A stretch of 62,709 nucleotides of DNA from Bacteroidales bacterium. GTDB taxonomy: Bacteria; Bacteroidota; Bacteroidia; Bacteroidales; WCHB1-69. Below, piece by piece: positions 33,469 through 41,960 of this stretch; the first letter of the stretch is position 1; the number at the start of each line of letters is the position of its first letter. The stretch covers positions 1-62,709 of the forward strand of contig JAFXTE010000009.1 of assembly GCA_017525245.1 (NCBI GenBank). The letters run 5' to 3'. Both the position numbers and the translations under genes were made by a program. Below the pieces are notes generated by a model. That model was given only the letters and a program-made list of their open reading frames with translations. It searched no databases and was not told the origin of the DNA.

Positions 33469-34617
33469 TCAATCCTTCTTTACAATCGAGATGTAGGTGT
33501 AAATGGGGTAGTGGTCGGAAATGTCAAGGTCGCGGCAAACCGTGTATTGGAAATCGTTGAACTGCTTGTCGTGGGCAATATAGTCAATGCGGTAGGAAGG
33601 GAAATCTTTGCCGATATAGGTGGTTCCGGTGCCTTTGCCGCTGCATCGGAAGGCATCTTTTAGGTTGTGCATGATTTTATTGTAGCTGAAGGATGCAGGC
33701 GAATCGTTGAAGTCGCCACACAGAATCACCGGATAGGGGCATTCGCTTATATGTTCGTGTACCGTTTTGGCCTGATGCTGTCGCAGCACGTATGCCATGG
33801 AAATCTTGTTCGACAGCTTTAGGGCTTTGTTGTTGAATGTGGAATCATAGGAACCCGCCCAAATCGCCTTGCCTGTCTCATAATCGGTGCTGTCTAAATG
33901 CATGGAAGCCAAGTGGATGTTGTAAATCCGGATGGTGTCACTGTTGAAACGGATATCCACATACATCGACTTGTTGCTTGAAGAATCGGATGTCTCCACA
34001 AAACCACCGTCCACAATGCGGTACTTGCTGAAAATCGCCATGCCGAACTGATAACCTAATTTGTTCTTGTAAGGAAGCAGGATTTTGTGTGTCCGTTCGT
34101 TGTCTTTGACATTCAGCGCATTTATGATTTCTTCGGTGGAGCTGAATCCCGATTTTCCCGAATTGTCATAGCTGTATTCTTGAATGCAAAGGATGTCGGG
34201 CTTTTCATTTTGCAGGAAATGAATGAACTGTTTGTTCAGTGATTTCTGGTTTTTATCGTATATGTTGAATGCCTTGGCGTTGTAGCTCATCACTTTGAGA
34301 CAGTTGGTGCATACTTCGGGCTTTCCTGTCCCCCTAAGTTGAAAATGTTTGTCTATATTGTTGACATTCAATAAGATGATGACAACTGGGACTAACGCCC
34401 ATGTGAAATCCACCACTAACCATATTGCGGTGATAATAAAGTTGAGGATAAGCAGGTAGGGAAACAATAGTCCGCAGTAAGCTATTGTTCTGGAGAATGA
34501 GGGCGGGAAAATCTTGGCCAAAAAAGAGAACAACAATGCTATTGCGGACACTATAGTGACCGCAAACAACAAAAATTTCCCTAACGCCTTCAGCCTGTTG
34601 CTTTTTTTCTTAGCCAT
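33469..34617 (-). CDS. Membrane-anchored endonuclease/exonuclease/phosphatase family protein
   Basis: The N-terminus has three hydrophobic segments (about residues 13-32, 42-60 and 63-83). The rest is an EEP fold with MSYNAKAF, ILCIQEYSY (metal-binding Glu), IYNIHLASMH, ILCGDFNDSP (Asp/Asn) and the terminal SDHYPIYTY (Asp-His pair). The substrate may be a nucleic acid, phosphoinositide or other phosphodiester. It follows the rhomboid gene with a one-base stop/start overlap (TAATG), a pairing common in Bacteroidota. The C-terminal domain faces either side of the inner membrane depending on topology, which the sequence does not settle. Confidence 0.85.
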   Translation of the reverse strand: MAKKKSNRLKALGKFLLFAVTIVSAIALLFSFLAKIFPPSFSRTIAYCGLLFPYLLILNFIITAIWLVVDFTWALVPVVIILLNVNNIDKHFQLRGTGKPEVCTNCLKVMSYNAKAFNIYDKNQKSLNKQFIHFLQNEKPDILCIQEYSYDNSGKSGFSSTEEIINALNVKDNERTHKILLPYKNKLGYQFGMAIFSKYRIVDGGFVETSDSSSNKSMYVDIRFNSDTIRIYNIHLASMHLDSTDYETGKAIWAGSYDSTFNNKALKLSNKISMAYVLRQHQAKTVHEHISECPYPVILCGDFNDSPASFSYNKIMHNLKDAFRCSGKGTGTTYIGKDFPSYRIDYIAHDKQFNDFQYTVCRDLDISDHYPIYTYISIVKKD

Positions 34618-35705
34618 TATTTCTTTGAATAATGAAACAGAAACTCTTTTTCTTCCGAGGAAAGGGAATCGTATCCTTTTTGGGAGATTTTATCCAGAAT
34701 TTCATCCACCCGCTCTTTTTCTGCCTGACGATTTGCGTTATACTCCTCATCCGAGAGTGGACGGCCGCTTTCTCGTGACACATAATACTTTGATTTCGGG
34801 GAGTTTTCCCTGTTTTTGCTGAATGGCCATTTCCAATCGCGATTTCGGTTGGAATGATCCGACATTTTATAAAAGACCTGTTCGCCTTCCCCTCTATTGT
34901 TATGTCTTCGCCAAAGAAGGATGAGCAGTATGCCAAAGATCATGCCACCCAAATGGGCGAAGTGAGCCACTCCGTCAGCGGTACCCATCACCCCGTAGAG
35001 CAACTCAATGGCACCGTAAAACACCACAAACCATTTTGCTTTGATGGGGAATAGGAAATAGATGTAAATCGGGGAGTTGGGGAACATCATGCCGAAAGCA
35101 AGAAGCACTCCGTAAACTGCACCTGAAGCACCGATCAGCACGAAACTGTTCAAATAATTGTCCTGCAATGTCATGGTGACGGCTACAAGTTCGTTCAGTG
35201 ACTGCGGGTTGTGTTGTAACACGCCATAGTTGTTCTGTAAAGTACTTTGTAACTGCGGGATTTGGTTGTTTTCCACCAAGTGACGGTATGTGTCAATGGA
35301 AGGCGCATCTAAAAACTGGTTGAAAAGGGCGATGGCGGGGCCGATTTCAATGAAGGTTATGACGTAATGCGTGAAGGCCGCGCCAATGCCAGTAATCAGG
35401 TAATAGATGAGGAATTTCTTGGTGCCCCAGTAGTTCTCCACCGCCGCACCGAACATCCATAAGGCAAACATGTTGAAAAAGAGATGCATGAAGTTGCCGT
35501 GCATGAACATGTAGGTGATGAACTGCCACGGGTGAAAATCGGGGGCGCTGATGTAGTGCAGTCCCAACCACTGGTTCAAGTCGCAAATGTGCGCACGGGC
35601 GAATACAAAAGTGGCAAAGAAAACCAAAGTGTTGATAATGAGCAGATTCTTCACGCCTTTCGGTAGAATGTTAAATCCGCCTATCCCGATTTGTCCGTTA
35701 TTCAT
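34617..35705 (-). CDS. Rhomboid family intramembrane serine protease
   Basis: The 362-residue protein has the rhomboid core with HLFFNMFALW (conserved HxxxN), GASGAVYG (catalytic Ser) and GVAHFAHLGGMIFG (catalytic His). A loop of about 70 residues between the HxxxN and GASG helices is longer than in E. coli GlpG, as in other Bacteroidota rhomboids. The cytoplasmic C-terminal tail (RQAEKERVDEILDKISQKG to FHYSKK) matches a small domain recurrent in this phylum. It cleaves membrane proteins within the bilayer. It is coupled to the downstream EEP gene. Confidence 0.9.
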   Translation of the reverse strand: MNNGQIGIGGFNILPKGVKNLLIINTLVFFATFVFARAHICDLNQWLGLHYISAPDFHPWQFITYMFMHGNFMHLFFNMFALWMFGAAVENYWGTKKFLIYYLITGIGAAFTHYVITFIEIGPAIALFNQFLDAPSIDTYRHLVENNQIPQLQSTLQNNYGVLQHNPQSLNELVAVTMTLQDNYLNSFVLIGASGAVYGVLLAFGMMFPNSPIYIYFLFPIKAKWFVVFYGAIELLYGVMGTADGVAHFAHLGGMIFGILLILLWRRHNNRGEGEQVFYKMSDHSNRNRDWKWPFSKNRENSPKSKYYVSRESGRPLSDEEYNANRQAEKERVDEILDKISQKGYDSLSSEEKEFLFHYSKK

Positions 35706-35727
35706 TTTTTCTCGATTTTCAATTTGT

Positions 35728-35790
35728 GTTTAAATCTCATCTCTCATCTCTCACGTCTCACGTCTTACGTCTTACGTCTTACGTCTTAAA
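35728..35790. repeat. CATCTCT / CGTCTTA repeat tract
   Basis: Units CATCTCT then CACGTCT/TACGTCT are repeated between the divergent rhomboid and aroA genes. Confidence 0.85.
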
Positions 35791-35820
35791 AAAGCGGCTG
35801 CAAAAATAAACAAAAAAAAT

Positions 35821-35828
35821 TACTTTTG
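35821..35828 (+). promoter_or_regulatory. -7 box TACTTTTG of aroA
   Basis: An exact match, 18 bases before ATG 35846. Confidence 0.65.
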
Positions 35829-35845
35829 CCCTATAAAAGAGTGAG

Positions 35846-37099
35846 ATGCGGTATAATATACAACTTCCTTATAATAAGAGTCTTCGCATTCGTGAGATAG
35901 TGTCGGAGTTTGTGTCTCAGGGGCGATTGCCCTCTGTTTCGGACGGGGATTGTCACGATGTGGAGATTGTGTGCCGCGCATTGCAGACCCTTACTGCTGG
36001 ATTTGTTGAGACGCAAAATTTCGCGTCTCAACAAATGGGGAAACCGTTAGTTCATCCTGTTTTGGTTGATGTGGAGGACTGTGGTGCCGCATATCGGTTT
36101 CTGATGCCGCTTCTCGTTGCAACGCCGGGCAGATGGCTGCTTACGGGTACCCCACGACTGCTGCAACGACCGATACAACCTCTGGTGGACGTTTTGCGCG
36201 GAATTGGCGCTGATATTGAGAGAGTGGAGGCTGGTTGGTTGATAAAAGGTAAAAACGATATTAATACCGATAACGAATTGGCCTTAACCATCAATGCCGC
36301 CAAGTCCTCGCAGCTGGCCTCCGCATTAGTGTTGGCGGCTCCACTGCTGGGTCTCAAAACGCTGTGTCTCGCCACTACGGACATCCCTTCGTTGCCCTAT
36401 TTGCAAATGACGTTGGCTTGCACCCGCGATTGGCCCGTGACAATTCCGGGGTTGGAAGTTCCCGAAATCCCCATTGGCGCACCCGGCGACTGGAGTGCCG
36501 CACTTTTCTGGTTTGCTTATGCCCGTCTGCATCCTGAAAACCAATATTCACTCTCTCCGCTTACCTTGGATTCAGTACAAGGGGATTCGGCTATTGTTCA
36601 ATGGTTCAGAATGTTAAATATGTCCGTTTCTGGTACGGATACGGAATTTTGTAGAGACGCAAAATTTTGCGTCTCTACACCACCGTGTATTGAAATTCAT
36701 GCGGAACCTTTGAATGAAATGCCAAAAATGGTTTTGGATGTGCGCAACAATCTTGATACAGTGCCGGTGATGGCGGTGTTGGCGGCACTTCTTCCCGCCG
36801 ACATTACCTTTCTAAATGTCCATAATCTGCGGCTAAAGGAGTCGGACCGATTGCAAGCAATTGTCTCTCAATTACAACCCTTCGCGGATATTGAATTGAA
36901 AGGCGAAGAACTGCATATCGTTGGAAAGGGCTGTCCTGCTGATGCTCGTCCTGTTTTTGACACGCACCACGACCACCGGTTGGCAATGGCCTTTCTGCTC
37001 TTCGGACCAAAAGCATCACTAAATGATACTGATTGTTTGCGGAAATCTTATCCCGGCTTGTTGAAGGATTTATCCCATCTTTCGCCCCGGATTGACTAA
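35846..37099 (+). CDS. aroA: 3-phosphoshikimate 1-carboxyvinyltransferase (EPSP synthase)
   Basis: The 417-residue protein contains the catalytic and substrate contacts of EPSP synthase: NKSLRIR near the N-terminus (Lys/Ser/Arg), DCGAAYRF, LTGTPRLLQRPI, AAKSSQLASALVL, NNLDTVPVMAV, NLRLKESDRL, HHDHRLAMAF and RKSYPGLL. It condenses shikimate 3-phosphate with phosphoenolpyruvate in the shikimate pathway. Two REP-like palindromes lie inside the coding sequence, encoding ETQNFASQQ near residue 55 and CRDAKFCVST near residue 270; both are in frame and between conserved motifs, so the enzyme is probably active. No other aro genes are adjacent. Confidence 0.92.
   Translation: MRYNIQLPYNKSLRIREIVSEFVSQGRLPSVSDGDCHDVEIVCRALQTLTAGFVETQNFASQQMGKPLVHPVLVDVEDCGAAYRFLMPLLVATPGRWLLTGTPRLLQRPIQPLVDVLRGIGADIERVEAGWLIKGKNDINTDNELALTINAAKSSQLASALVLAAPLLGLKTLCLATTDIPSLPYLQMTLACTRDWPVTIPGLEVPEIPIGAPGDWSAALFWFAYARLHPENQYSLSPLTLDSVQGDSAIVQWFRMLNMSVSGTDTEFCRDAKFCVSTPPCIEIHAEPLNEMPKMVLDVRNNLDTVPVMAVLAALLPADITFLNVHNLRLKESDRLQAIVSQLQPFADIELKGEELHIVGKGCPADARPVFDTHHDHRLAMAFLLFGPKASLNDTDCLRKSYPGLLKDLSHLSPRID
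36001..36036. repeat. REP-like palindrome inside aroA (first)
   Basis: Arms ATTTGTTGAGACGC and GCGTCTCAACAAAT (14 bp each) surround AAAATTTC. It is read in frame as part of AroA. Confidence 0.9.
36651..36678. repeat. REP-like palindrome inside aroA (second)
   Basis: A perfect 28-bp palindrome with arms GTAGAGACGCAAAA and TTTTGCGTCTCTAC. It is in frame within AroA and shares its core GAGACGCAAAATTT with the first copy. Confidence 0.95.
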
Positions 37100-37129
37100 T
37101 ATGTTGATCCCTTTTGGGGGAATAAATTG

Positions 37130-39619
37130 TCAGAATTCCACCATTAATTTCACGTTAATCAACCTTCCTGTCAGATAGGTCGGCACCGGTCGCTGGTTGT
37201 TGTAGATGTCGGTCACCCACATGTAGGATGACACGTTGTAGATTCCCAGCAAGTTGAAGACCTCCACATAGATGCCGGCGTTCTTGATGCTGCGCAGGAA
37301 GGCGGATTTGTGTTTCATCCGGTCGCGGCTTTGCTCCAGAAGCATGAAAGAAAGTCCGAGATCCACGCGGCGGTACCAGGGACTGTTGAAAACGCGCCAC
37401 GCCGGAGCCATTTTCGGAGGTCCGTAGGGCAGACCGCTTGCAAAGACAAAGTTCAGGTGTACGCGGAACTGCGGGAAACTCGGAATATGGTCTTGGAAGA
37501 AAAGGTTGAATTGCAAACGCTGGTCGGTGGGGCGGCGGATGTAGCCGACTTCCGTTTGATTCCCGTCCGCATCAGTCCGGTAGTCTCCAATCACGTCCTC
37601 CATGGTTTTCATCACCGACACGGAGAACCATGATTCGAGACCACGAACAAACTCGCCGCTGATGCGCAAGTCAACACCGGTGGCGTAGCCTTTGGCATTG
37701 TTCTCACCGCTGTAGATGATTTGAACGTTGTTGACATTGTAGGTGATCAGACGGTCAAGGTATTTGTAGTATGCCTCAGCGGTGAACTTGAATGGTCTGC
37801 GCCACAAGTTGAAGCGGTATTCGCTGCCGGCCACCACTTGGGCGGAACGTTGCGAGCGGATGTCGGGGTTGAGCAAGCCGTCCGCGTAGCGCATTTCGCG
37901 ATAGAATGCCGGCTGGTAATAGAGACCGGAACGGATGCTGAAACGCCAGTCGTGCCGCCATCTCGGTTTATAGACGAAAGCCAGCCGCGGTGAAACGGTG
38001 AATTCCTTCGTGTTGTAGGTCCAGAAGTGATAACGGAGACCGCCTGTGAGAGTGAAACGGTTCAGACTGTCGCCGTCAATTTTCCAAGTGTCCTGTATGT
38101 AGCCTGTGAACCTCCATGTATTCAATAAGTTATGGGCTTTAAGGTAGTTGCCCTCCCCGAAATCAAGCACTCGGGCAGGGTCATTGGGAACGACGATTTC
38201 GCCTGGTATTGTGGGAATGTATGGCAGTGTGAAACCGGATGAGTCGATCATCGTCCACTCATGGATATCATCCTTGATGTATTCGTTTTGTGCTTTTACC
38301 CCCCATTCCAAGAGATTGTGGTAGGGCAACTTGTGGGTTCCTTGCAGGTCTGTGGCGGACACCACCGAGGCCAGGTGGTTGCGGGCGTGTTCCAGATAGC
38401 TCCCGTAGCCCAACTGGTCACCGACTTCCGCATTTCCATCAGCCCCAAAGCGGATTTCGTTCAGCCAATATTGTGCAAGAATGTCGTAGGTTTCGCTCTC
38501 TTTGGCGAAATAAGAGGAAAGAATCAGCCTGATATCATTCTTTTCGTCGGGATGATAACGCAGGGTGAGGCCTCCCAAATAGTTCTGGTAGCGGTCAACT
38601 TCCTGTCCCTCATAAAATGCACGCAGCATCTCGGCATCGCCGACAGATCCGAAACGGGTGCTTACACTGTCAGGTTGGAAAAGATAGTAGTTGTAAGACA
38701 GGTTGCCAAGGAAACTCAACGACAGTTTGCGTGTGAGGTCCCATTTCAGCAGGAATTGCGAATCGAAGAAGCGGGGCTTGTAGTTGCCCGATGTTTCCAT
38801 GGATTTCAGCAAGTAGGCGTTTGACTTGAAGCGTAAGCCGATGAGGAAGGAAAAATTGTTGACCTTGCCCTCAGCGTGGGCTGTGGCACCGAGGAGGCTG
38901 GCAGAAACGGAGCCTCCGAAGCGTGTGGGCTCTTTGTAGGTGACATCCAGCACAGAAGACATCTTGTCACCGTATTTTGCGTCAAATCCGCCGGCTGAGA
39001 ACGTCACATTCCCGGTGAGGTCGCTGTTGATGAAACTTAGGCCTTCCTGCTGGGCGTTGCGCACGAGGAACGGGCGGTAAATCTGAATGCCGTTCACGAA
39101 AATAAGATTCTCATCGAAATTGCCGCCGCGAACGTTGTACTGCGAGCTGAGTTCGTTATTCGAAGCGGTTCCGGGCAGCATCTTGATGAGCGACTCCATG
39201 CCGCCGGTGGGGGAGGGGAGCTGGAAGGTCAGCTTCGGGTTCACCTGCACGTATCCCAGAGCACTTTTCTCGCTCTTGATAACCACCTCTTCCATAATGT
39301 CACCCGTGATGTGCAAGATGACATTGACAGTCGCAGTTTCTTTAGGCTTCAGATGGAAGGAAATCAGCGTGTCTTGACAACAAAGAGATTGGAAATGCAG
39401 CTTGATGTCGCGGTTTGAAGGAACGGAAATGCTGAACTGGCCATGAACATTGCTGATTGTCTGCTGGTCGAAATCTGTGCCCCGGATAACGGCGTTTTCA
39501 ATCGGCTCGCCGGAATTATCCAAGACCACTCCCTTCACAACAGCGTTTTGCGCAATACAAAATACTGAGCATAAGAATGTTATAATAAAAAGGAGAATGT
39601 TCCGTCTCAATTCAAACAT
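37130..39619 (-). CDS. TonB-dependent receptor with carboxypeptidase-like regulatory domain
   Basis: I start at ATG 39619 (MFELRRNILLFIITFLCSVF), which gives a signal peptide ending in CIAQ; the frame upstream only continues through the rpmB terminator. Residues about 26-110 form the carboxypeptidase D-like domain (VVKGVVLDNSGEPIENAVI), followed by a plug (GGMESLIKMLPGTASNNELSS, then YNVRGGNFDENLIFVNGI) and a 22-strand-type barrel ending in LINVKLMVEF. It is an outer-membrane importer energised by TonB; the ligand is unknown. No SusD partner is present, so it is not a classical glycan-uptake pair. Confidence 0.88.
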   Translation of the reverse strand: MFELRRNILLFIITFLCSVFCIAQNAVVKGVVLDNSGEPIENAVIRGTDFDQQTISNVHGQFSISVPSNRDIKLHFQSLCCQDTLISFHLKPKETATVNVILHITGDIMEEVVIKSEKSALGYVQVNPKLTFQLPSPTGGMESLIKMLPGTASNNELSSQYNVRGGNFDENLIFVNGIQIYRPFLVRNAQQEGLSFINSDLTGNVTFSAGGFDAKYGDKMSSVLDVTYKEPTRFGGSVSASLLGATAHAEGKVNNFSFLIGLRFKSNAYLLKSMETSGNYKPRFFDSQFLLKWDLTRKLSLSFLGNLSYNYYLFQPDSVSTRFGSVGDAEMLRAFYEGQEVDRYQNYLGGLTLRYHPDEKNDIRLILSSYFAKESETYDILAQYWLNEIRFGADGNAEVGDQLGYGSYLEHARNHLASVVSATDLQGTHKLPYHNLLEWGVKAQNEYIKDDIHEWTMIDSSGFTLPYIPTIPGEIVVPNDPARVLDFGEGNYLKAHNLLNTWRFTGYIQDTWKIDGDSLNRFTLTGGLRYHFWTYNTKEFTVSPRLAFVYKPRWRHDWRFSIRSGLYYQPAFYREMRYADGLLNPDIRSQRSAQVVAGSEYRFNLWRRPFKFTAEAYYKYLDRLITYNVNNVQIIYSGENNAKGYATGVDLRISGEFVRGLESWFSVSVMKTMEDVIGDYRTDADGNQTEVGYIRRPTDQRLQFNLFFQDHIPSFPQFRVHLNFVFASGLPYGPPKMAPAWRVFNSPWYRRVDLGLSFMLLEQSRDRMKHKSAFLRSIKNAGIYVEVFNLLGIYNVSSYMWVTDIYNNQRPVPTYLTGRLINVKLMVEF

Positions 39620-39660
39620 AGGTACACAATACGTGTAAATGCACTTTTTATTGTGTTTAA

Positions 39661-39701
39661 GAAAAAAAAAACTGCTGTATGGAAACAGCAGTCCTTTTTT
39701 T
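39661..39701 (-). terminator. Intrinsic terminator after rpmB
   Basis: The hairpin ACTGCTGT/ACAGCAGT, loop about TTCC, is followed on the minus strand by ten T residues. The plus strand also shows T8, so it may work in both directions. Confidence 0.85.
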
Positions 39702-39718
39702 TGTATCAACAGGAAAGA

Positions 39719-39952
39719 TTATAAAATACCTTTCTCGCTGGCTTCAATCAGACATTGATAGATGCCTTTCTTGTTGATGTTGCGCATACCGTGTGCGGAG
39801 ACCTTGAGGTAAATCCACTCGTCCAGTTCAGGAACATAGAACTTTTTGGTATGCAGATTGGGGTTGAATTTCCGTTTCGTTTTGATGTTAGAGTGAGAAA
39901 CATTGTTACCCACAATCGCTTTTTTCCCTGTGATTTCGCAAACTCTTGACAT
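39719..39952 (-). CDS. rpmB: 50S ribosomal protein L28
   Basis: The 77-residue protein is a standard bL28 ([45 protein letters not shown]). It has its own TATTTTTG promoter at 40001-40008 and is followed by a strong terminator. In most Bacteroidota rpmB is followed by rpmG, a DUF4295 gene and ftsY; here it stands alone. Confidence 0.97.
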   Translation of the reverse strand: MSRVCEITGKKAIVGNNVSHSNIKTKRKFNPNLHTKKFYVPELDEWIYLKVSAHGMRNINKKGIYQCLIEASEKGIL

Positions 39953-40000
39953 TGTTATCTTCTTTTAATTGTTATACTTGCACTTCAAATTTTTGAGCGG

Positions 40001-40008
40001 CAAAAATA
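40001..40008 (-). promoter_or_regulatory. Promoter of rpmB (-7 TATTTTTG, -33 TTG)
   Basis: TATTTTTG on the minus strand with TTG about 19 bases upstream, giving a leader of about 45 bases before the ATG. Confidence 0.7.
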
Positions 40009-40087
40009 CACTTTTTTTTGATATAAACAAGTTTAAATATTCCACTTTTTTCTTCTACGGATAGAGAGCCTACTGCCAACAACCATA

Positions 40088-41938
40088 TCACTCCACCGAC
40101 ACTGATTTCGCCAGATTTCTCGGCTTGTCCACATCGCAGTCGCGGATGACGGCCACATGATAGGCCAACAGCTGAAGCGGCACGGAGGCTACCAACGGGG
40201 TGAGCAATTCTTCGGTTTTGGGTATTTCAATGCAGAATTTTGACATTTTCTTGACATCCACATCGCCTTCTGTCACCACGGATATGATGGTGCCCTTGCG
40301 TGCGATGATCTCTTGCACGTTGCTGACCACTTTGTCGTAAGTCTCCTGTTCGGTGGCGATGACAATGACGGGCATCGTGGTGTCAACCAAGGCGATAGGA
40401 CCGTGCTTGATTTCAGCGGCGGGATAGCCTTCCGCATGGATATAGGAGATCTCCTTCAGTTTTAGGGCGCCTTCCAATGCCACAGGATAATTCACACCGC
40501 GTCCGAGGAACAAGGCGTTGGGCTTGGTCGCCACATATTGGGCTATGCGCTGAATATGCTGCTCCTGCTCCAACACTTGGCTGATTTTGTCGGGGATGGA
40601 CTCCAAGTCGCTGATTAGCTGGTGATAGTGGGATTTGGAAATGGTGCCTTTCTTGTTGGCAAGGCTGAGAGCCATAAGTGTTAGCACGGTGACCTGAGCG
40701 GTGAAGGCTTTGGTAGATGCCACGCCGATTTCTGGTCCCGCGTGGGTGTAGGAGCCGGCCATGGTTTCGCGTGCCAAAGTGGAACCCACCACGTTGCAGA
40801 TGCCGATGACCGTTGCGCCATGTTTCTTGCCGATTTCGACGGCAGCGAGTGTGTCTGCGGTTTCACCCGACTGTGAAATGGCAATCAACACATCGTCCTC
40901 ATTGATGATTGGGTTGCGATAGCGGAACTCGGAGGCATACTCCACTTCCACGGGGACGCGCACAAGACTTTCGAAAATGTACTCGGCAACCAGTCCCGCG
41001 TGCCACGAGGTGCCGCAAGCCACGATGATGAACCGCTTGGCATTCAGCATCTTCTGCTCGTATTCGATGATGCCGCCGAGGGAGACCACGTCCTTTTTCA
41101 GGTTGATGCGGCCGCGCATACTGTCGCGCACGGCTTTGGGTTGCTCGAAAATCTCCTTCAGCATGAAGGTGTCGAAACCGCCTTTCTCCAGTTGTTCCAG
41201 CGTGAGCTCCAGCTTGTGGAAAGCGGGGCGTTTGAGCAGATGCCGCTGGTCGTTAATGTTCTTGATTTTGATGGGTTGTCCCAGCCGAAGGACACCCACA
41301 TCGCCGTCATCCAAATAGACGACATCCTGGGTGAATCCTACGATGGGTGCTCCGTCGGAAGCGACAAAGAATTCGTCCCCTTCTGTGCCGATGAGCAGAG
41401 GGCTGCCCTTCTTCGCGACCACCAGTTGGTCTGGGTTGTCAACGGAGAGGATAGCCAGAGCGTAGGTGCCTTCCACCATACTCAATGCAAGCATTACGGC
41501 ATCGGGCAAATCCAAGTTCTCTTTCTGTTGCACGCTTTTGATCAGATGGACCAGCACTTCCGTGTCGGTTTCACTTTTAAAGACATAGCCATCGGCGATA
41601 AGTCCTTTCTTCAGACTGAGATAGTTCTCGATGATGCCGTTGTGGATCAGGGCGATAGAGCCGTCTTCAGCGATATGCGGGTGTGCGTTCTCCTCGTTCG
41701 GCTCGCCATGTGTGGCCCAGCGGGTATGTGCGATGCCAGTGTGTCCGTGAGTGTCTTTTGTTGAGCAATAGCTGTCCAGCTCGTCCACACGTCCCTTTTT
41801 CTTATACATTTGTATGGTGTTGCCCTGCATCAGGGCCACTCCCGCGCTGTCATATCCGCGGTATTCCAGTTTCCGCAACCCCTCGATGAGAATCGGGTAT
41901 GCGTCTCTGTTTCCTAAATAAGCTACAATTCCACACAT
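40088..41938 (-). CDS. glmS: Glucosamine-6-phosphate synthase (glutamine-hydrolysing)
   Basis: The 616-residue enzyme has the N-terminal Ntn glutaminase with catalytic Cys2 (MCGIVAYLG, LRKLEYRGYDSAG, HTRWATHGEP), followed by two SIS sugar-isomerase domains (ACGTSWHAG, SQSGETADTLAA, GRGVNYPVALEGALKLKEIS) and the canonical C-terminal KSVSVE. It makes glucosamine 6-phosphate for peptidoglycan and lipopolysaccharide. It begins 22 bases after the DUF4270 gene and is probably the last gene of the glgA-DUF4270-glmS transcript. There is no sign of a glmS ribozyme. Confidence 0.97.
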   Translation of the reverse strand: MCGIVAYLGNRDAYPILIEGLRKLEYRGYDSAGVALMQGNTIQMYKKKGRVDELDSYCSTKDTHGHTGIAHTRWATHGEPNEENAHPHIAEDGSIALIHNGIIENYLSLKKGLIADGYVFKSETDTEVLVHLIKSVQQKENLDLPDAVMLALSMVEGTYALAILSVDNPDQLVVAKKGSPLLIGTEGDEFFVASDGAPIVGFTQDVVYLDDGDVGVLRLGQPIKIKNINDQRHLLKRPAFHKLELTLEQLEKGGFDTFMLKEIFEQPKAVRDSMRGRINLKKDVVSLGGIIEYEQKMLNAKRFIIVACGTSWHAGLVAEYIFESLVRVPVEVEYASEFRYRNPIINEDDVLIAISQSGETADTLAAVEIGKKHGATVIGICNVVGSTLARETMAGSYTHAGPEIGVASTKAFTAQVTVLTLMALSLANKKGTISKSHYHQLISDLESIPDKISQVLEQEQHIQRIAQYVATKPNALFLGRGVNYPVALEGALKLKEISYIHAEGYPAAEIKHGPIALVDTTMPVIVIATEQETYDKVVSNVQEIIARKGTIISVVTEGDVDVKKMSKFCIEIPKTEELLTPLVASVPLQLLAYHVAVIRDCDVDKPRNLAKSVSVE

Positions 41939-41960
41939 AATGGTAAGATTTTATGTTTTT

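Noticed and set aside
40088-41960. glmS ribozyme
   Set aside because: The 22-base gap upstream of glmS is too short, and the gene is in an operon.
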